The notes: generated by a model not told the origin, from the sequence alone. A stretch of 56,061 nt of DNA from Gammaproteobacteria bacterium (GCA_029289235.1 JARFTZ010000006.1:1-56061); one strand, 5' to 3'. Counted from the first letter of the stretch, positions 45,368 through 56,061 are shown. Numbers and translations are program-made.

Positions 45368-46216
45368 TTGGAAGCGCTGACTCAGCCCAACATTTTCCCG
45401 TTCGTCGCCGGTCTGCTGGGCCTGCTTGTCGGAAGTTTTCTCAACGTCGTGATTCATCGCCTGCCCAGAATGATGGAGCGCGAGTGGCAAACGCAGTGCG
45501 CGGAGCTGCGCGGCGAAGAGTTCCCCGAAGCCGAAACGCTGTCGCTGCTCAGTCCGCGCTCCCGCTGTCCGACGTGCGGTCACGGCATCGGCGCGCTCGA
45601 AAACATTCCGATCATCAGCTGGCTGGCCCTTCGCGGGAAGTGCGCACACTGCCGAGCCCCCATATCGGCGCGATATCCGATCGTTGAAGCCCTGACAGGA
45701 CTCCTGACCGGCTTCGCCGCGGCGCATTTCGGTTTCGAGTGGAGTGCGCTCGGAGCCATCCTGCTCATCTGGTCCTTGATAGCGCTTGCGTTCATCGACT
45801 TCGACACCACCTACCTTCCCGACGCCATCACCCTGCCCTTGCTCTGGTGCGGGTTGCTTTTCAACCTGCAAGGGGCATTTGCCGACCTGCCCGCGGCAGT
45901 CATCGGTGCAATGGCCGGATACATCTCCCTCTGGTCGGTCTACTGGGCCTTCAAGCTGCTGACGAGAAAAGAGGGAATGGGGTACGGCGATTTCAAGCTG
46001 CTCGCCGCCCTCGGCGCCTGGCTGGGGTGGCAGATGCTTCCGCTCATCGTTCTCCTGTCCTCGCTGGTCGGCGCAATCGTCGGCATCCTGTTGATCATTC
46101 TCGCCAAAAAGGGGCGGAACGTTCCGATTCCGTTCGGGCCGTACCTGGCCACGGCGGGGTTGCTCGCGCTGTTCTGGGGAGATGAAATCACCCGACAGTA
46201 CCTGCTGTTGATGTAG
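45368..46216 (+). CDS. pilD: Prepilin peptidase/N-methyltransferase PilD
   Basis: 282 residues with a TTG start at 45368, 24 bp after pilC. The cytoplasmic zinc loop has two CxxC pairs (SRCPTCGHGIGALENIPIIS, GKCAHCRAPISARYP). The catalytic aspartates are in FIDFDTTYLPD and GYGDFKLLAALGAWLGW. About seven membrane helices follow the family pattern. PilD cleaves prepilin leaders after glycine and methylates the new N-terminus, for pili and any type II secretion system. In many relatives coaE and zapD come next; here fmdB follows instead. Confidence 0.95.
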   Translation: MEALTQPNIFPFVAGLLGLLVGSFLNVVIHRLPRMMEREWQTQCAELRGEEFPEAETLSLLSPRSRCPTCGHGIGALENIPIISWLALRGKCAHCRAPISARYPIVEALTGLLTGFAAAHFGFEWSALGAILLIWSLIALAFIDFDTTYLPDAITLPLLWCGLLFNLQGAFADLPAAVIGAMAGYISLWSVYWAFKLLTRKEGMGYGDFKLLAALGAWLGWQMLPLIVLLSSLVGAIVGILLIILAKKGRNVPIPFGPYLATAGLLALFWGDEITRQYLLLM

Positions 46217-46354
46217 CCGGGCGCCACTCACCGCCTCGTTTGAATAAACGCCTTGAAATCATGGCGTTCGGCCCCATTTCGAGTCCTGCAAGCCCGATGC
46301 GGGCTGTCTCCTTCGGGTATAATCAACGACTTTGTTGCAGATGGAACGAATGCC

Positions 46355-46612
46355 ATGCCGATCTATGCCTACCGCTGCACCTCTTGCGGCTTTGAAAAAG
46401 ATCATTTGCAGAAGATGAACGACCCGGTGCTGGTCACCTGCCCGGAATGCAACTGCCAGACCTACGAAAAGCAACTGACAGCCGCCGGCTTCCAGCTCAA
46501 GGGCAACGGCTGGTATGCCACGGATTTCAAGGGCGGCAACACTCCCCCCAAAAAAGAAAGCCCCCCCGCCTGTGAGGCCTGCCCGGGAGCGACTGCGTGC
46601 GCGGCCAGTTGA
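46355..46612 (+). CDS. FmdB-family zinc-ribbon protein
   Basis: 85 residues. The start MPIYAYRCTSCGFEKDHLQK and VTCPECNCQTYEKQLTAAGF carry the two CxxC pairs of the FmdB zinc ribbon (YAYRC-x2-CG...CPxC). A second cysteine-containing tail ([13 protein letters not shown]) is common in betaproteobacteria. FmdB proteins are small putative regulators of unknown target. A TATAAT at 46318-46323, 31 bp upstream, may be the -10 box. The 3' end overlaps the DUF502 gene by 16 bp, so the genes are coupled, continuing into aspS. Confidence 0.9.
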   Translation: MPIYAYRCTSCGFEKDHLQKMNDPVLVTCPECNCQTYEKQLTAAGFQLKGNGWYATDFKGGNTPPKKESPPACEACPGATACAAS

Positions 46613-47217
46613 TCAAGCGCTATTTCATCACGGGCCTGCTGATCTGGGTTCCGCTGGCGATCACGGCGTGGGTGATTTCCCTGATCGCCAGCGTCGCGGA
46701 CCAGTCGCTGCTTCTGCTTCCCCCGCAAATTCACCCGCACACCCTGCTCGGTTTCGACATCCCCGGAGCTGGCATCGTCGTCACGCTGCTGATCATCCTG
46801 GCTACCGGGATACTCGCCGCGAACATCATCGGACAACGACTGGTAACGTGGTGGGAGAAGTTGCTTGCCCGCATCCCGGTTGTCAACTCCATCTACAACG
46901 GGGTCAAGCAGGTTTCCGACACGCTGTTCTCGCCGTCCGGAATGGCCTTCCGCCAGCCGCTGCTGGTGCAATACCCGCACCAGGGATCTTGGACCATCGC
47001 CTTTCTTACGGGGGAACCGGGAGGGGACGTGGTCAACCATCTCGACGGTGAACATGTCAGCGTCTATGTTCCCACGACGCCGAACCCGACGTCGGGATTC
47101 TTCCTGATGTTTCCCCGACGGGATGTCATCGAACTGGACATGGACGTCGACGAAGCGCTCAAGTACATTATTTCGATGGGTGTCGTCGCACCGCCTGTGC
47201 CCCCGAAAAAGCCCTAA
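46597..47217 (+). CDS. DUF502 membrane protein
   Basis: 206 residues with a GTG start inside fmdB. Two membrane helices ([20 protein letters not shown] and [20 protein letters not shown]) precede a soluble domain with [40 protein letters not shown] and the acidic [20 protein letters not shown], all marks of the DUF502 family. Function is unknown; relatives in plants are COV1-like. In betaproteobacteria the order fmdB-DUF502-aspS is conserved, as here, with aspS starting 30 bp later. Confidence 0.92.
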   Translation: MRGQLIKRYFITGLLIWVPLAITAWVISLIASVADQSLLLLPPQIHPHTLLGFDIPGAGIVVTLLIILATGILAANIIGQRLVTWWEKLLARIPVVNSIYNGVKQVSDTLFSPSGMAFRQPLLVQYPHQGSWTIAFLTGEPGGDVVNHLDGEHVSVYVPTTPNPTSGFFLMFPRRDVIELDMDVDEALKYIISMGVVAPPVPPKKP

Positions 47218-47246
47218 CCAATCAATCAACTTCCTTTTTCATTACC

Positions 47247-49049
47247 ATGCGAACCCATTATTGCGGACAACTCAATTCCCAGACGATCGGCCAGGAAGTC
47301 ACCCTGTGTGGCTGGGCACATCGCCGGCGCGACCACGGCGGGGTCATTTTCATCGACTTGCGCGATCGTGAAGGGCTGGCCCAGGTCGTCTGCGACCCCG
47401 ATCGCCCCGAAATGTTCGCGATCGCCGAATCCGTGCGCAACGAGTTCTGCCTGAAAATTACCGGACTCGTCCGCGCCCGTCCGGCCGGAACGACCAACCC
47501 CAACATGCCGAGCGGCGAAGTGGAAATCCTCTGCCACGCGATCGACGTGCTCAACCCCTCGGTCACGCCGCCGTTCAGTCTCGACGACGACAATCTGTCC
47601 GAGAACGTCCGGCTGACGCACCGTGTCCTCGACCTGCGCCGCCCGCAGATGCAGAAGAACATGCTGCTGCGCTACAAGACGGCGCGCGCGTTCCGCCGCT
47701 TCCTCGACGACGCCGGCTTCATCGACATCGAGACGCCGATGCTGACCAAGAGCACGCCGGAAGGCGCCCGCGATTATCTCGTGCCGTCGCGCGTCCATTC
47801 CGGCCAGTTCTTCGCCCTGCCGCAATCGCCGCAGTTGTTCAAGCAGTTGCTGATGGTCGCCGGCTACGACCGCTACTACCAGATCACCAAGTGTTTCCGT
47901 GATGAGGATCTGCGCGCCGACCGCCAGCCGGAATTCACCCAGGTCGATATCGAAACCTCCTTCCTGGGAGAAAAGGAAATCACCGGCATCATGGAGGAAC
48001 TGATCCGCTACGTGTTCAAGGAAGCGATCGACGCCGACCTGCCGAATCCGTTCCCGCGCATCTCCTACGCCGAAGCCATGCACCGTTTCGGCTCCGACAA
48101 GCCCGATCTGCGTGTCACGCTGGAACTGACGGAACTGACCGACGCGGTCAAGGACGTGCCGTTCAAGGTATTCGCCAACGTCGCCAACAGCGAGGGCGGA
48201 CGTGTGGCCGGCCTGCGCATCCCCGGCGGCGCCGGCCTGAGCCGCGGCGAAATCGACGCCTACTCGCAATTCGTCGGCATCTACGGGGCGAAGGGACTGG
48301 CCTACATCAAGGTCAACGACGTCACGCAGATCAACGAGACCGGGCTGCAATCGCCGATCGTCAAGAACCTCAACGAAGCCGCGCTGAAGGCGATCATCGA
48401 GCGCACCGGCGCGGAGTCCGGCGACCTGATTTTCTTCGGTGCCGACAAGGCCAAGGTGGTCAACGACGCGCTCGGCGCCCTGCGGATCAAGATCGGCCAC
48501 GAGAAGGGCTTCCTCAACGGCAAGGCCTGGGAGCCGCTGTGGGTCGTCGACTTCCCGATGTTCGACTACGACGAGGAAGACCAGCGCTGGGTCGCCTGTC
48601 ACCACCCCTTCACCAGCCCGAAAGACGAACATCTCCCGCTGCTCGCCACCGATCCGGGCAAGTGCCTCGCCAAGGCCTACGATCTGGCGCTCAACGGCTG
48701 GGAGCTCGGCGGCGGTTCAGTGCGTATCCACCGCGCCGACGTTCAGGAGCAGGTGTTCAAGGCGCTGGGCATCAGCGACGACGAAGCTCGCCTGAAGTTC
48801 GGCTTCCTGCTTGACGCGCTCAAGTACGGCGCGCCACCGCACGGCGGTCTGGCTTTCGGCCTCGACCGCATCGTCACGATGATGACCGGCGCCGAGTCGA
48901 TCCGTGACGTGATCGCCTTCCCGAAGACGCAGCGCGCCCAGTGCCTGCTGACCAACGCGCCCAGCCCGGTTGACGAGAAGCAACTGCGCGAACTGCACAT
49001 CCGGCTGCGGCAGAAAGCCGAAACAACGGGCGAAGGCACAAAGACCTGA
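47247..49049 (+). CDS. aspS: Aspartyl-tRNA synthetase
   Basis: 600 residues. The N-terminal OB fold binds the anticodon ([20 protein letters not shown]). Class II motif 2 is [20 protein letters not shown], the GAD insertion lies about 290-420, and motif 3 is [20 protein letters not shown]. The length fits the bacterial long form. I see no gatCAB near it; many betaproteobacteria use a non-discriminating AspRS that also charges tRNA-Asn, but this cannot be decided by eye. It is the last core gene before the RNase-barstar pair, which starts 6 bp after its stop. Confidence 0.97.
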   Translation: MRTHYCGQLNSQTIGQEVTLCGWAHRRRDHGGVIFIDLRDREGLAQVVCDPDRPEMFAIAESVRNEFCLKITGLVRARPAGTTNPNMPSGEVEILCHAIDVLNPSVTPPFSLDDDNLSENVRLTHRVLDLRRPQMQKNMLLRYKTARAFRRFLDDAGFIDIETPMLTKSTPEGARDYLVPSRVHSGQFFALPQSPQLFKQLLMVAGYDRYYQITKCFRDEDLRADRQPEFTQVDIETSFLGEKEITGIMEELIRYVFKEAIDADLPNPFPRISYAEAMHRFGSDKPDLRVTLELTELTDAVKDVPFKVFANVANSEGGRVAGLRIPGGAGLSRGEIDAYSQFVGIYGAKGLAYIKVNDVTQINETGLQSPIVKNLNEAALKAIIERTGAESGDLIFFGADKAKVVNDALGALRIKIGHEKGFLNGKAWEPLWVVDFPMFDYDEEDQRWVACHHPFTSPKDEHLPLLATDPGKCLAKAYDLALNGWELGGGSVRIHRADVQEQVFKALGISDDEARLKFGFLLDALKYGAPPHGGLAFGLDRIVTMMTGAESIRDVIAFPKTQRAQCLLTNAPSPVDEKQLRELHIRLRQKAETTGEGTKT

Positions 49050-49054
49050 GACCG

Positions 49055-49462
49055 ATGAAGCGGTTTGCAGCGCTCATCCGGCTAACGGCCTTTCTGGCCT
49101 TAGCCGGTTTTTGTTTCAACCTGCCGGCGTTGGCCCGCGAAGCCAGCACGAGCGGGGAAATCGAGTCGGTCCTGCTGGCCGACCTGCCGCCGGAAGCCCG
49201 GCAAACGCTCGATCTGATCAAACGCGGCGGCCCGTTCCCGTACCCGCGCAAGGATGGCAGCACCTTCGGCAACTTCGAGAAGCGCCTGCCCGAACGTCCT
49301 CGCGGGTATTACCGCGAATACACCGTTCCGACACCCGGCAGCCGCGATCGCGGCGCGCGCAGGATCGTCGCCGGCAGTGGCCGTAACGGCAACGTTGCCC
49401 GCTCCGGCGAGTACTATTACACGCACAACCATTACCGCAGTTTTCGCCGCATCCAGGAATAA
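49055..49462 (+). CDS. Secreted guanyl-specific ribonuclease (barnase/N1-T1 family)
   Basis: 135 residues. A signal peptide (LIRLTAFLALAGFCFNLPALA) precedes the mature enzyme. GGPFPYPRKDGSTFGNFEKR, LPERPRGYYREYTVPTPGSR and YYYTHNHYRSFRRI match the bacterial microbial-ribonuclease fold. E88 is the expected general base, arginines near 99-103 bind phosphate, and H126 is the general acid, so it looks active. A short extra loop (SGRNGNVARSG) separates the RNA-binding core from the final strand. It would degrade RNA outside the cytoplasm. The barstar-like inhibitor gene follows 9 bp later, protecting against enzyme not yet exported. Confidence 0.9.
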   Translation: MKRFAALIRLTAFLALAGFCFNLPALAREASTSGEIESVLLADLPPEARQTLDLIKRGGPFPYPRKDGSTFGNFEKRLPERPRGYYREYTVPTPGSRDRGARRIVAGSGRNGNVARSGEYYYTHNHYRSFRRIQE

Positions 49463-49471
49463 CGTACAGGC

Positions 49472-49912
49472 ATGAAGACGGAAACGTTGCGCAAGCTGCT
49501 GGCGAAGCCCGAGCTTTGCGCCATCTACCACCTCCCCTCCAGCGGGGTCGGCCCAGTCCAGGACGCTGCGGACTCGCTCGACTATCCGTGCCTCCACGTC
49601 AATCTTCGTGACGCCGCGGGGATGCCGACAATCCTCTCCGTTTTTGGTGAGGCGCTGGATTTTCCGGAATGGTACGGCGCCAATCTGGACGCCCTCAAGG
49701 ACTGTCTTGCCGACCTCTCCTGGCGTGAGGCCCCGGGATACGTACTGATCATCACCGGTGCCGATGCCCTGCACGCCACCGGCGGACCTTTCCGCCAACT
49801 CAACGAAGTACTTGCCACAGTGATCGAGGAGTGGCGAGCCCAGGGAATTCCCTTCTGGGTTTTCTACGACCTGCGTGCCGACGGCCTGGCAACCCTGCCG
49901 ACAGTGACATGA
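49472..49912 (+). CDS. Barstar-family ribonuclease inhibitor
   Basis: 146 residues. CLHVNLRDAAGMPTILSVFG followed by EALDFPEWYGANLDALKDCL is the barstar signature; in barstar the D-x-x-x-F...FP-x-WYGxNLDAL-x-D segment plugs the RNase active site. The N-terminal 30 residues extend the usual domain. Encoded immediately after the secreted RNase, it most likely neutralises that enzyme in the cytoplasm. The stop overlaps the nudB start (ATGA), so RNase, inhibitor and nudB are read together. Confidence 0.9.
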   Translation: MKTETLRKLLAKPELCAIYHLPSSGVGPVQDAADSLDYPCLHVNLRDAAGMPTILSVFGEALDFPEWYGANLDALKDCLADLSWREAPGYVLIITGADALHATGGPFRQLNEVLATVIEEWRAQGIPFWVFYDLRADGLATLPTVT

Positions 49913-50361
49913 GCTTCAAGCAACCGGTTTCCGTACTCGTCGTCATCCACACACCCGACCTGCAGGTATTGTTGCTCGAAAGAGCTTCACACGCAGGATA
50001 TTGGCAATCGGTTACCGGCAGCCAGGAGAACGGCGAAACGCTCCTTGAAACGGCCCGGCGGGAAGTCCAGGAGGAGACCGGCATCGTCGCGCCCGCCGAG
50101 TGCTTCGTCGACTGGGACGTCACCAACATCTTCGAAATCTTCGCGGAATGGCGTCACCGCTACGCCCCTGGCGTCAGCCATAACACCGAACACGTCTTTT
50201 CGCTCGAAGTGCCCGGCACCACGCCAGTACGCATCGCCCCGGACGAACATCTCGCCTACAACTGGCACCCTTGGCGGGAAGCCGCCGAGAAGTGTTTTTC
50301 CTGGACCAACCGGGAGGCCATCCTCATGTTGCCGGCACGGTCGAAGCCCCCTTCGCGCTGA
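49909..50361 (+). CDS. nudB: Dihydroneopterin triphosphate diphosphatase NudB
   Basis: 150 residues of the Nudix family. The Nudix box is GSQENGETLLETARREVQEE followed by TG. VSVLVVIHTPDLQVLLLERA is the opening strand, and WHRYAPGVSHNTEHVFSLEV-type features with NTEHVF are as in E. coli NudB. It removes pyrophosphate from dihydroneopterin triphosphate in folate synthesis. Its position after aspS is common in proteobacteria; here the RNase-inhibitor pair is inserted between them. Confidence 0.88.
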   Translation: MSFKQPVSVLVVIHTPDLQVLLLERASHAGYWQSVTGSQENGETLLETARREVQEETGIVAPAECFVDWDVTNIFEIFAEWRHRYAPGVSHNTEHVFSLEVPGTTPVRIAPDEHLAYNWHPWREAAEKCFSWTNREAILMLPARSKPPSR

Positions 50362-50390
50362 GTCGGCAACCGGATGCTGCTCGCTTTTTA

Positions 50391-51328
<938 letters not shown>

Positions 51329-51362
51329 GAAACAGCGAAACCACAACGGGCGGGAGCACACT

Positions 51363-52019
51363 TTGTCAAGCCAGGTCATTTCCCGCCCACGCACCTGGCT
51401 TTTCGATCTCGACAACACCCTCCATAACGCCAGCGCGCACATTTTCCCGCACATCGGCCGGTCGATGCGCGACTACATCTGCCGCCATCTGGACCTCGAT
51501 GAAGCGGCCGCGACGCAACTCCGGCAGCACTATTGGCGACGCTACGGCGCCACGCTCCTCGGCCTGATGCGCCATCACGACATCGATCCGCGCCACTTCC
51601 TGCACCACACGCACCAGTTCCCCAACCTCAGCCGCATGGTCGTCGCGGAAAGCCCGCTGCAGGCCACGCTGCGGCGCCTCCCCGGGCGGAAGATCATTTT
51701 CTCAAACGCCCCCATCCACTACACCGAGGCGATTCTGAGCATCATCGGCATCCGCCGCTGCTTCGGCGCCGTCTACTCCGTCGAGCAACTGCGTTACCAG
51801 CCAAAACCGGCGATCCGCGGCTTCCTGCGCGTGCTGCGTGGCGAGGGCCTCGACCCGCGCCGCTGCATCATGGTCGAAGACACCCTGCCCAATCTGATGA
51901 CCGCCAAGCGGCTGGGCATGAAAACTGTCTGGGTAACCCGGACTACGCGCAGGCCGCCCTGTGTGGACGTTCAGATCCGCAGCGTTCTCGATTTGCCCGG
52001 CCGGCTTGCCTCGCTATAA
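51363..52019 (+). CDS. HAD-family pyrimidine 5'-nucleotidase
   Basis: 218 residues with a TTG start. The HAD motif I is WLFDLDNTLHNAS with nucleophile D15 and acid D17. Motif II is in KIIFSNAPIHYTEAILSIIG, motif III lysine in KPAIRGFLRVLRGE, and motif IV in CIMVEDTLPNLMTAKRLGMK. It resembles the betaproteobacterial and fungal (SDT1-like) pyrimidine nucleotidases that dephosphorylate UMP/CMP. Its 3' end contains the slmA promoter, whose TATAAT overlaps the stop codon. It sits between argB and slmA as in related genomes. Confidence 0.85.
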   Translation: MSSQVISRPRTWLFDLDNTLHNASAHIFPHIGRSMRDYICRHLDLDEAAATQLRQHYWRRYGATLLGLMRHHDIDPRHFLHHTHQFPNLSRMVVAESPLQATLRRLPGRKIIFSNAPIHYTEAILSIIGIRRCFGAVYSVEQLRYQPKPAIRGFLRVLRGEGLDPRRCIMVEDTLPNLMTAKRLGMKTVWVTRTTRRPPCVDVQIRSVLDLPGRLASL

Positions 52020-52020
52020 T
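51993..52020 (+). promoter_or_regulatory. slmA: Sigma-70 promoter for slmA
   Basis: TTGCCC (51993-51998), 16-bp spacer, TATAAT (52015-52020), inside the end of the HAD gene and 44 bp before the slmA start. Confidence 0.7.
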
Positions 52021-52064
52021 CGACCGACAAAAGCCAGAACAACCCAAACAGACAGGGAACGGGA

Positions 52065-52658
52065 ATGACGACCAAGCCCGGCGAACGCCGCCTGCAGATA
52101 CTGCAGACGCTGGCGGCCATGCTCGAAGCCCCGCGGGGCGAAAAGATCACCACGGCGGCGCTGGCTGCACAACTGGAGTGTTCGGAAGCAGCACTTTATC
52201 GCCACTTCGCCAGCAAGGCCCAGATGTTCGAGGGGCTGATCGAATTCATCGAGAGCAGCCTGTTCGGCGTCATCAACCGGATTTCAGAGAAAGAAACGGA
52301 TGGACTGCACCAGGTCGAGCACATCCTCGCCCTGTTGCTGGGATTTTCCCAACGCAATCGCGGCATGACCCGGGTGCTGATCGGCGATGCGCTGGTCAAT
52401 GAAAAGGAACGCCTGCAATTGCGCATCAACCAACTACTGGACAAGGTCGAAGCGTCGATCAGGCAGTCCCTGCGCGTCGCCGCGACACAGGGCCGCCTTT
52501 CTCCCGATGCAGATTTCGCTGCGCAGGCCAACCTGCTCCTCTGCTACGTGATTGGGCACTGGCAGTTGTTCGCAAAGAGTCATTTCACTCGCGCCCCTAT
52601 GGATAACTGGGTCATTCAATGGCAGATGCTGCAACAAGCCATAAAAGCCCCCCAGTAA
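52065..52658 (+). CDS. slmA: Nucleoid occlusion factor SlmA (TetR family)
   Basis: 197 residues. The TetR helix-turn-helix is at about 25-60 (KITTAALAAQLECSEAALYR, HFASKAQMFEGLIEFIE). The C-terminal domain keeps the SlmA pattern (LHQVEHILALLLGFSQRNRG, MTRVLIGDALVNEKERLQLR). SlmA binds dispersed palindromes and blocks FtsZ polymerisation over the nucleoid. The neighbourhood argB-HAD-slmA is usual for betaproteobacteria. It has its own promoter overlapping the preceding gene. Confidence 0.92.
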   Translation: MTTKPGERRLQILQTLAAMLEAPRGEKITTAALAAQLECSEAALYRHFASKAQMFEGLIEFIESSLFGVINRISEKETDGLHQVEHILALLLGFSQRNRGMTRVLIGDALVNEKERLQLRINQLLDKVEASIRQSLRVAATQGRLSPDADFAAQANLLLCYVIGHWQLFAKSHFTRAPMDNWVIQWQMLQQAIKAPQ

Positions 52659-52828
52659 TACGTCGACGCCGACGGAGTTTCCTCTGCAAAAAGCCTTCGG
52701 AAGGTGCTTTCGGGGAGCTGTCCCTCCTCCCGGTAGCATTCCATGTCATCTGATTCCTGCGCGGTGCGTTATTTCAAGCTGACGTTAATGCTGCAGCCCG
52801 GCAATACTTTGGCCGGATATTGTGGATC

Positions 52829-53938
52829 ATGCAAACCTATCCTAATCGACTCGCCTTTCTCGACGCATTAAAAGCCGTTGCTTCCCAACTCATCGTCCTT
52901 CATCACCTCGCGTTTTACGGTCCGATGTCGGATGTTGCCAATGGACTGGCCCCCGAACTGTTTGAATGGCTTAGCCAGAATGCCCGTATTGCGGTCCAGG
53001 TATTTCTGGTCATCGGAGGGTTCCTGGCAGCGAAGGGGCTGGCCCCGAGCGGAGAAATCGCGACGGAAAACCCGCTAGAAGCCCTCAAGAAGCGCTACTT
53101 GAAACTGGTACTACCCTACGCCGCAGCGCTTATGCTCAGCCTTGTTTGTGCGGCAATTGCGCGCAAGCTGATGGTCCACGACTCGATTCCCGGCAAACCT
53201 CAAGCACTGCAACTGCTTGCCCATCTAGTATTGTTGCAAGGCATTTTTCACTTCGATTCGCTATCGACGGGTGTATGGTACATCGCTATCGATTTTCAAC
53301 TCTTCGCCTTGCTGCTTTGCATCCTCTGGGTGGTTCACCGCACCGGATTCAGCGGCCAAAAGGCGAGTTTGTTTGGCGTCTTGCTGGTTGTCGTAACAAC
53401 CGTGGCATCGCTGTTTCATTTTAACCGTCTGCCCTCCATGGACGACTGGGCCCTTTACTTCTTTGGCGCTTACGGACTCGGTGTACTCACGTACTGGATA
53501 ACCCGTTCGAAACATGGCGTAATCTGGATGGCCGCACTGACCATCACGGTTTTGTGTGCCTTGACGATCAGTTTCCGCCCGAGAATTGCAGTAGCGCTGT
53601 TTACTGCATTGGTCATCTGGATCATGACAATATCCGGCCATCTTGCGACCTTTCCCAAAGGCCGCATCTTTGCATTCCTTGGCGAAATATCCTATTCCGT
53701 ATTCCTTTCCCATTTCCCGATTCTTTTAATCACAAACGCGCTGGTGCACCGTTTTTGGCCAGACAACCCCGCTGTCAACGGAATCGGCGTGCTGGCAGCG
53801 TGGCTGGTCAGCGTGGGAAGCGGGGTGATCTTTTACCATCTTGTAGAAAAACGTACCAACCGCCTCCTCTCGCGAGGCGCCCAAGTCATTTATCTATTCG
53901 GCAAGCATCTCCCGATACTTGGCAGACAGGGGCACTAA
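52829..53938 (+). CDS. Membrane acyltransferase (acyltransferase-3 family)
   Basis: 369 residues with about ten membrane segments. RLAFLDALKAVASQLIVLHH carries the conserved catalytic histidine region. RIAVQVFLVIGGFLAAKGL, LSTGVWYIAIDFQLFALLLC and ISYSVFLSHFPILLITNALV are further family marks. These enzymes transfer acetyl or other acyl groups to surface sugars, such as LPS O-antigen, or to peptidoglycan. There is no glycan cluster alongside, so the substrate is open. Base composition looks somewhat less GC-rich than its neighbours, and it interrupts the slmA-hemB region, so it may be an acquired gene. A TTG at 52820 would add three residues. Confidence 0.85.
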   Translation: MQTYPNRLAFLDALKAVASQLIVLHHLAFYGPMSDVANGLAPELFEWLSQNARIAVQVFLVIGGFLAAKGLAPSGEIATENPLEALKKRYLKLVLPYAAALMLSLVCAAIARKLMVHDSIPGKPQALQLLAHLVLLQGIFHFDSLSTGVWYIAIDFQLFALLLCILWVVHRTGFSGQKASLFGVLLVVVTTVASLFHFNRLPSMDDWALYFFGAYGLGVLTYWITRSKHGVIWMAALTITVLCALTISFRPRIAVALFTALVIWIMTISGHLATFPKGRIFAFLGEISYSVFLSHFPILLITNALVHRFWPDNPAVNGIGVLAAWLVSVGSGVIFYHLVEKRTNRLLSRGAQVIYLFGKHLPILGRQGH

Positions 53939-53962
53939 AGTCCTGCCAGCACAAATACGGAG

Positions 53963-55030
<1,068 letters not shown>

Positions 55031-55091
55031 TCATCTGCTCAAATCAAGCAGATGGCACGCACCATCTCCCGCTTCATCTCCCTGAGCGGGT

Positions 55092-55111
55092 GCCTTACAT
55101 CCCCGTAAGGC
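55092..55111. terminator. Hairpin between engB and hemB
   Basis: GCCTTAC (55092-55098) and GTAAGGC (55105-55111), perfect 7-bp stem, 6-nt loop, followed on the plus strand by ATTTT. It lies in the engB-hemB gap; whether it terminates engB or acts in the hemB leader is unclear. Confidence 0.45.
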
Positions 55112-55117
55112 ATTTTC

Positions 55118-55141
55118 GCCCCCGGTCATGCGACTGGGGGC
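55118..55141 (+). terminator. GC-rich hairpin with T tract overlapping the engB 3' end
   Basis: GCCCCCGGTC (55118-55127) pairs with GACTGGGGGC (55132-55141) with one mismatch, followed on the plus strand by TTTTTATTTTTT. The engB stop codon (55126-55128) lies in the stem. The T tract points to termination of plus-strand transcription antisense to engB. Confidence 0.6.
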
Positions 55142-55869
55142 TTTTTATTTTTTGCCGCAGCCTTTTCCTTGCCAGCGGATCGGGCCGCCCATCCTTGCAC
55201 CTTGCGTTGTCGCGGACGGGCCACCTTGCCCGGGGGGCCGCTCACGACCGCGGGTGCCGCCTCGCTCTCGCCGATATCAAGACCGAGCCAGGTGCCGAGC
55301 ACCTTCTCCGCTTCTGCGACACCCGTATGTTTCAGGCTGGAGAACAACTGGACCGAACACCGATCGCTCAACGTAGCCAACCCCTCCCGCACGCTCCGGA
55401 TGACCTGCGCCTGCTCGGTGCGGGTCAGCTTGTCAGCCTTGGACAAAAGGACATGAATGGGCTTCCCTGTCTGCGCAAACCAGTCGATCATCTGCCTGTC
55501 GAGGTCAGTCAATGGGTGGCGGCTGTCCATGATCAAAGCCAGCCCGGCAAGCGCGGAGCGGTGAATGAGATACGGCGCGAGCAAGCCCTCCCACTGGGCG
55601 CGAATCTCGGCGGGCGCCTTGGCGAATCCATAGCCCGGCAAATCGACCAGATACTTGCCATCATCGAGACGGAAGTAATTCAGATGCTGCGTCCGCCCCG
55701 GCATCTTGGAAACGAAGGCGAGGCGCGAATGGTTGGCCAGCGTATTGATGGCCGACGATTTTCCGGCGTTCGAGCGGCCTGCGAAAGCTATTTCGCAGAC
55801 GGAATCGGTCGGCAAATCGTTTAGACTGGCCACCGTCGTATGAAATGTGACGTTCTTGAAAAGCGACAT
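55126..55869 (-). CDS. engB: Ribosome biogenesis GTPase EngB (YihA/YsxC)
   Basis: 247 residues. The GTPase core shows the P-loop [15 protein letters not shown] near 33, G2 around [11 protein letters not shown]3 [12 protein letters not shown]4 LSKADKL and G5 FSSLKHTG. EngB is essential for 50S maturation. Beyond residue 205 a basic, low-complexity tail ([20 protein letters not shown]) extends the protein past the E. coli length of 210. The start at 55869 ([20 protein letters not shown]) is typical. The frame remains open to the window edge, but that part lacks conservation. hemB follows on the same strand. Confidence 0.93.
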   Translation of the reverse strand: MSLFKNVTFHTTVASLNDLPTDSVCEIAFAGRSNAGKSSAINTLANHSRLAFVSKMPGRTQHLNYFRLDDGKYLVDLPGYGFAKAPAEIRAQWEGLLAPYLIHRSALAGLALIMDSRHPLTDLDRQMIDWFAQTGKPIHVLLSKADKLTRTEQAQVIRSVREGLATLSDRCSVQLFSSLKHTGVAEAEKVLGTWLGLDIGESEAAPAVVSGPPGKVARPRQRKVQGWAARSAGKEKAAAKNKKPPVA

Positions 55870-56061
55870 GAGAGGCCCCTTCAGGGCTGCGTGGAGCTTG
55901 TGTAAAGTGCTATAGAATATCACTGCTGTCCGGTTAAATGAAGGGTTGAATCGCTGAAAGCCATGACTGACGCTGGTTTCCGAGGAATAAAGGGTGGTGT
56001 CGATTTGAACGGCGATTGCCAGTTCGGGCAGTCTTCCGGGAATTTGCCCGGAGGTCGCCAT
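55870..56061. other. Upstream region of engB, cut by the window edge
   Basis: 192 bp. A plus-strand frame is open from an ATG at 55963 to the edge (starting [12 protein letters not shown]), but it has no recognisable family pattern in 33 codons and I do not call it. TATAGAAT at about 55911 is a possible -10 region. In relatives a cytochrome c gene often diverges from engB; none can be confirmed here. Confidence 0.3.

Noticed and set aside
44333-46231. A 632-residue minus-strand frame across pilC and pilD
   Set aside because: Antisense shadow of two clear pilus genes, full of low-complexity R/Q/D/E sequence, with no domain.

Overview
The window is a stretch of high-GC chromosome from a betaproteobacterium. 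The gene content and order (rplU-rpmA-obgE-proB, PP0621-pilS-pilR-ampD, erpA-bactofilin-argC-rpsI-rplM, coq7-CNP1-rppH-proS, ffh-ypjD-pilB-pilC-pilD-fmdB-DUF502-aspS, argB-HAD-slmA, hemB-engB), the trimeric porins and the large NAD-glutamate dehydrogenase point to the Rhodocyclales (Azonexus/Dechloromonas/Propionivibrio relatives). That placement is my inference from gene order and protein appearance; no search was run.

Layout. 1-3300: a sugar-acid locus with a TRAP-type binding protein (cut by the window edge), a DgoR-like GntR regulator and a divergent 726-residue IlvD/Edd-family dehydratase. Two dyads two helical turns apart lie between the regulator and the dehydratase. 3300-7450: core genes proB, obgE, rpmA, rplU (minus strand), then ispB and tRNA-Pro. 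7555-12313: a PP0621 protein, the PilS/PilR-type two-component pair, ampD and a histone H1-like DNA-binding protein. 12400-18241: a LysR regulator divergent from the NAD-glutamate dehydrogenase, which ends in a strong terminator.

18242-30052 is the accessory zone. It opens with a ccdAB toxin-antitoxin pair that carries an internal deletion. Next comes a split chromate-transporter pair, then a REP-associated transposase (RAYT) whose first 169 bp are tandemly duplicated, then a FitAB/VapBC-like toxin-antitoxin module lying between inverted copies of the RAYT end sequence, then a porin. A 4.7-kb island follows. It holds a tyrosine recombinase whose C-terminus reads as a fused DUF4160 domain, about 1 kb of non-coding, partly AT-rich, repeat-bearing DNA, an unrecognised cysteine-rich protein and a serine recombinase. 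After the island the chromate-transporter pair and the porin occur a second time as clear paralogues in the same order. The island therefore sits between two copies of a chr-chr-porin unit, and a third, decayed chr 3' end survives beside the second copy.

30292-56061 returns to conserved chromosome: an M23 endopeptidase, Fe-S carrier ErpA, bactofilin, arginine biosynthesis (argC, argB), ribosomal proteins S9/L13, ubiquinone hydroxylase Coq7, RppH, ProRS, a lytic transglycosylase, Ffh, a CcsA-like protein, the type IV pilus assembly genes pilBCD, AspRS, a secreted barnase-type RNase with an adjacent barstar-like inhibitor, NudB, a HAD nucleotidase, SlmA, an acyltransferase, HemB and EngB. PilS/PilR near 8-10 kb and pilBCD near 42-46 kb are likely functionally linked as regulator and pilus machinery.

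The best candidates for something undescribed are the recombinase-DUF4160 fusion, the island around it with its cysteine-rich gene, and the RAYT-bracketed toxin-antitoxin module.
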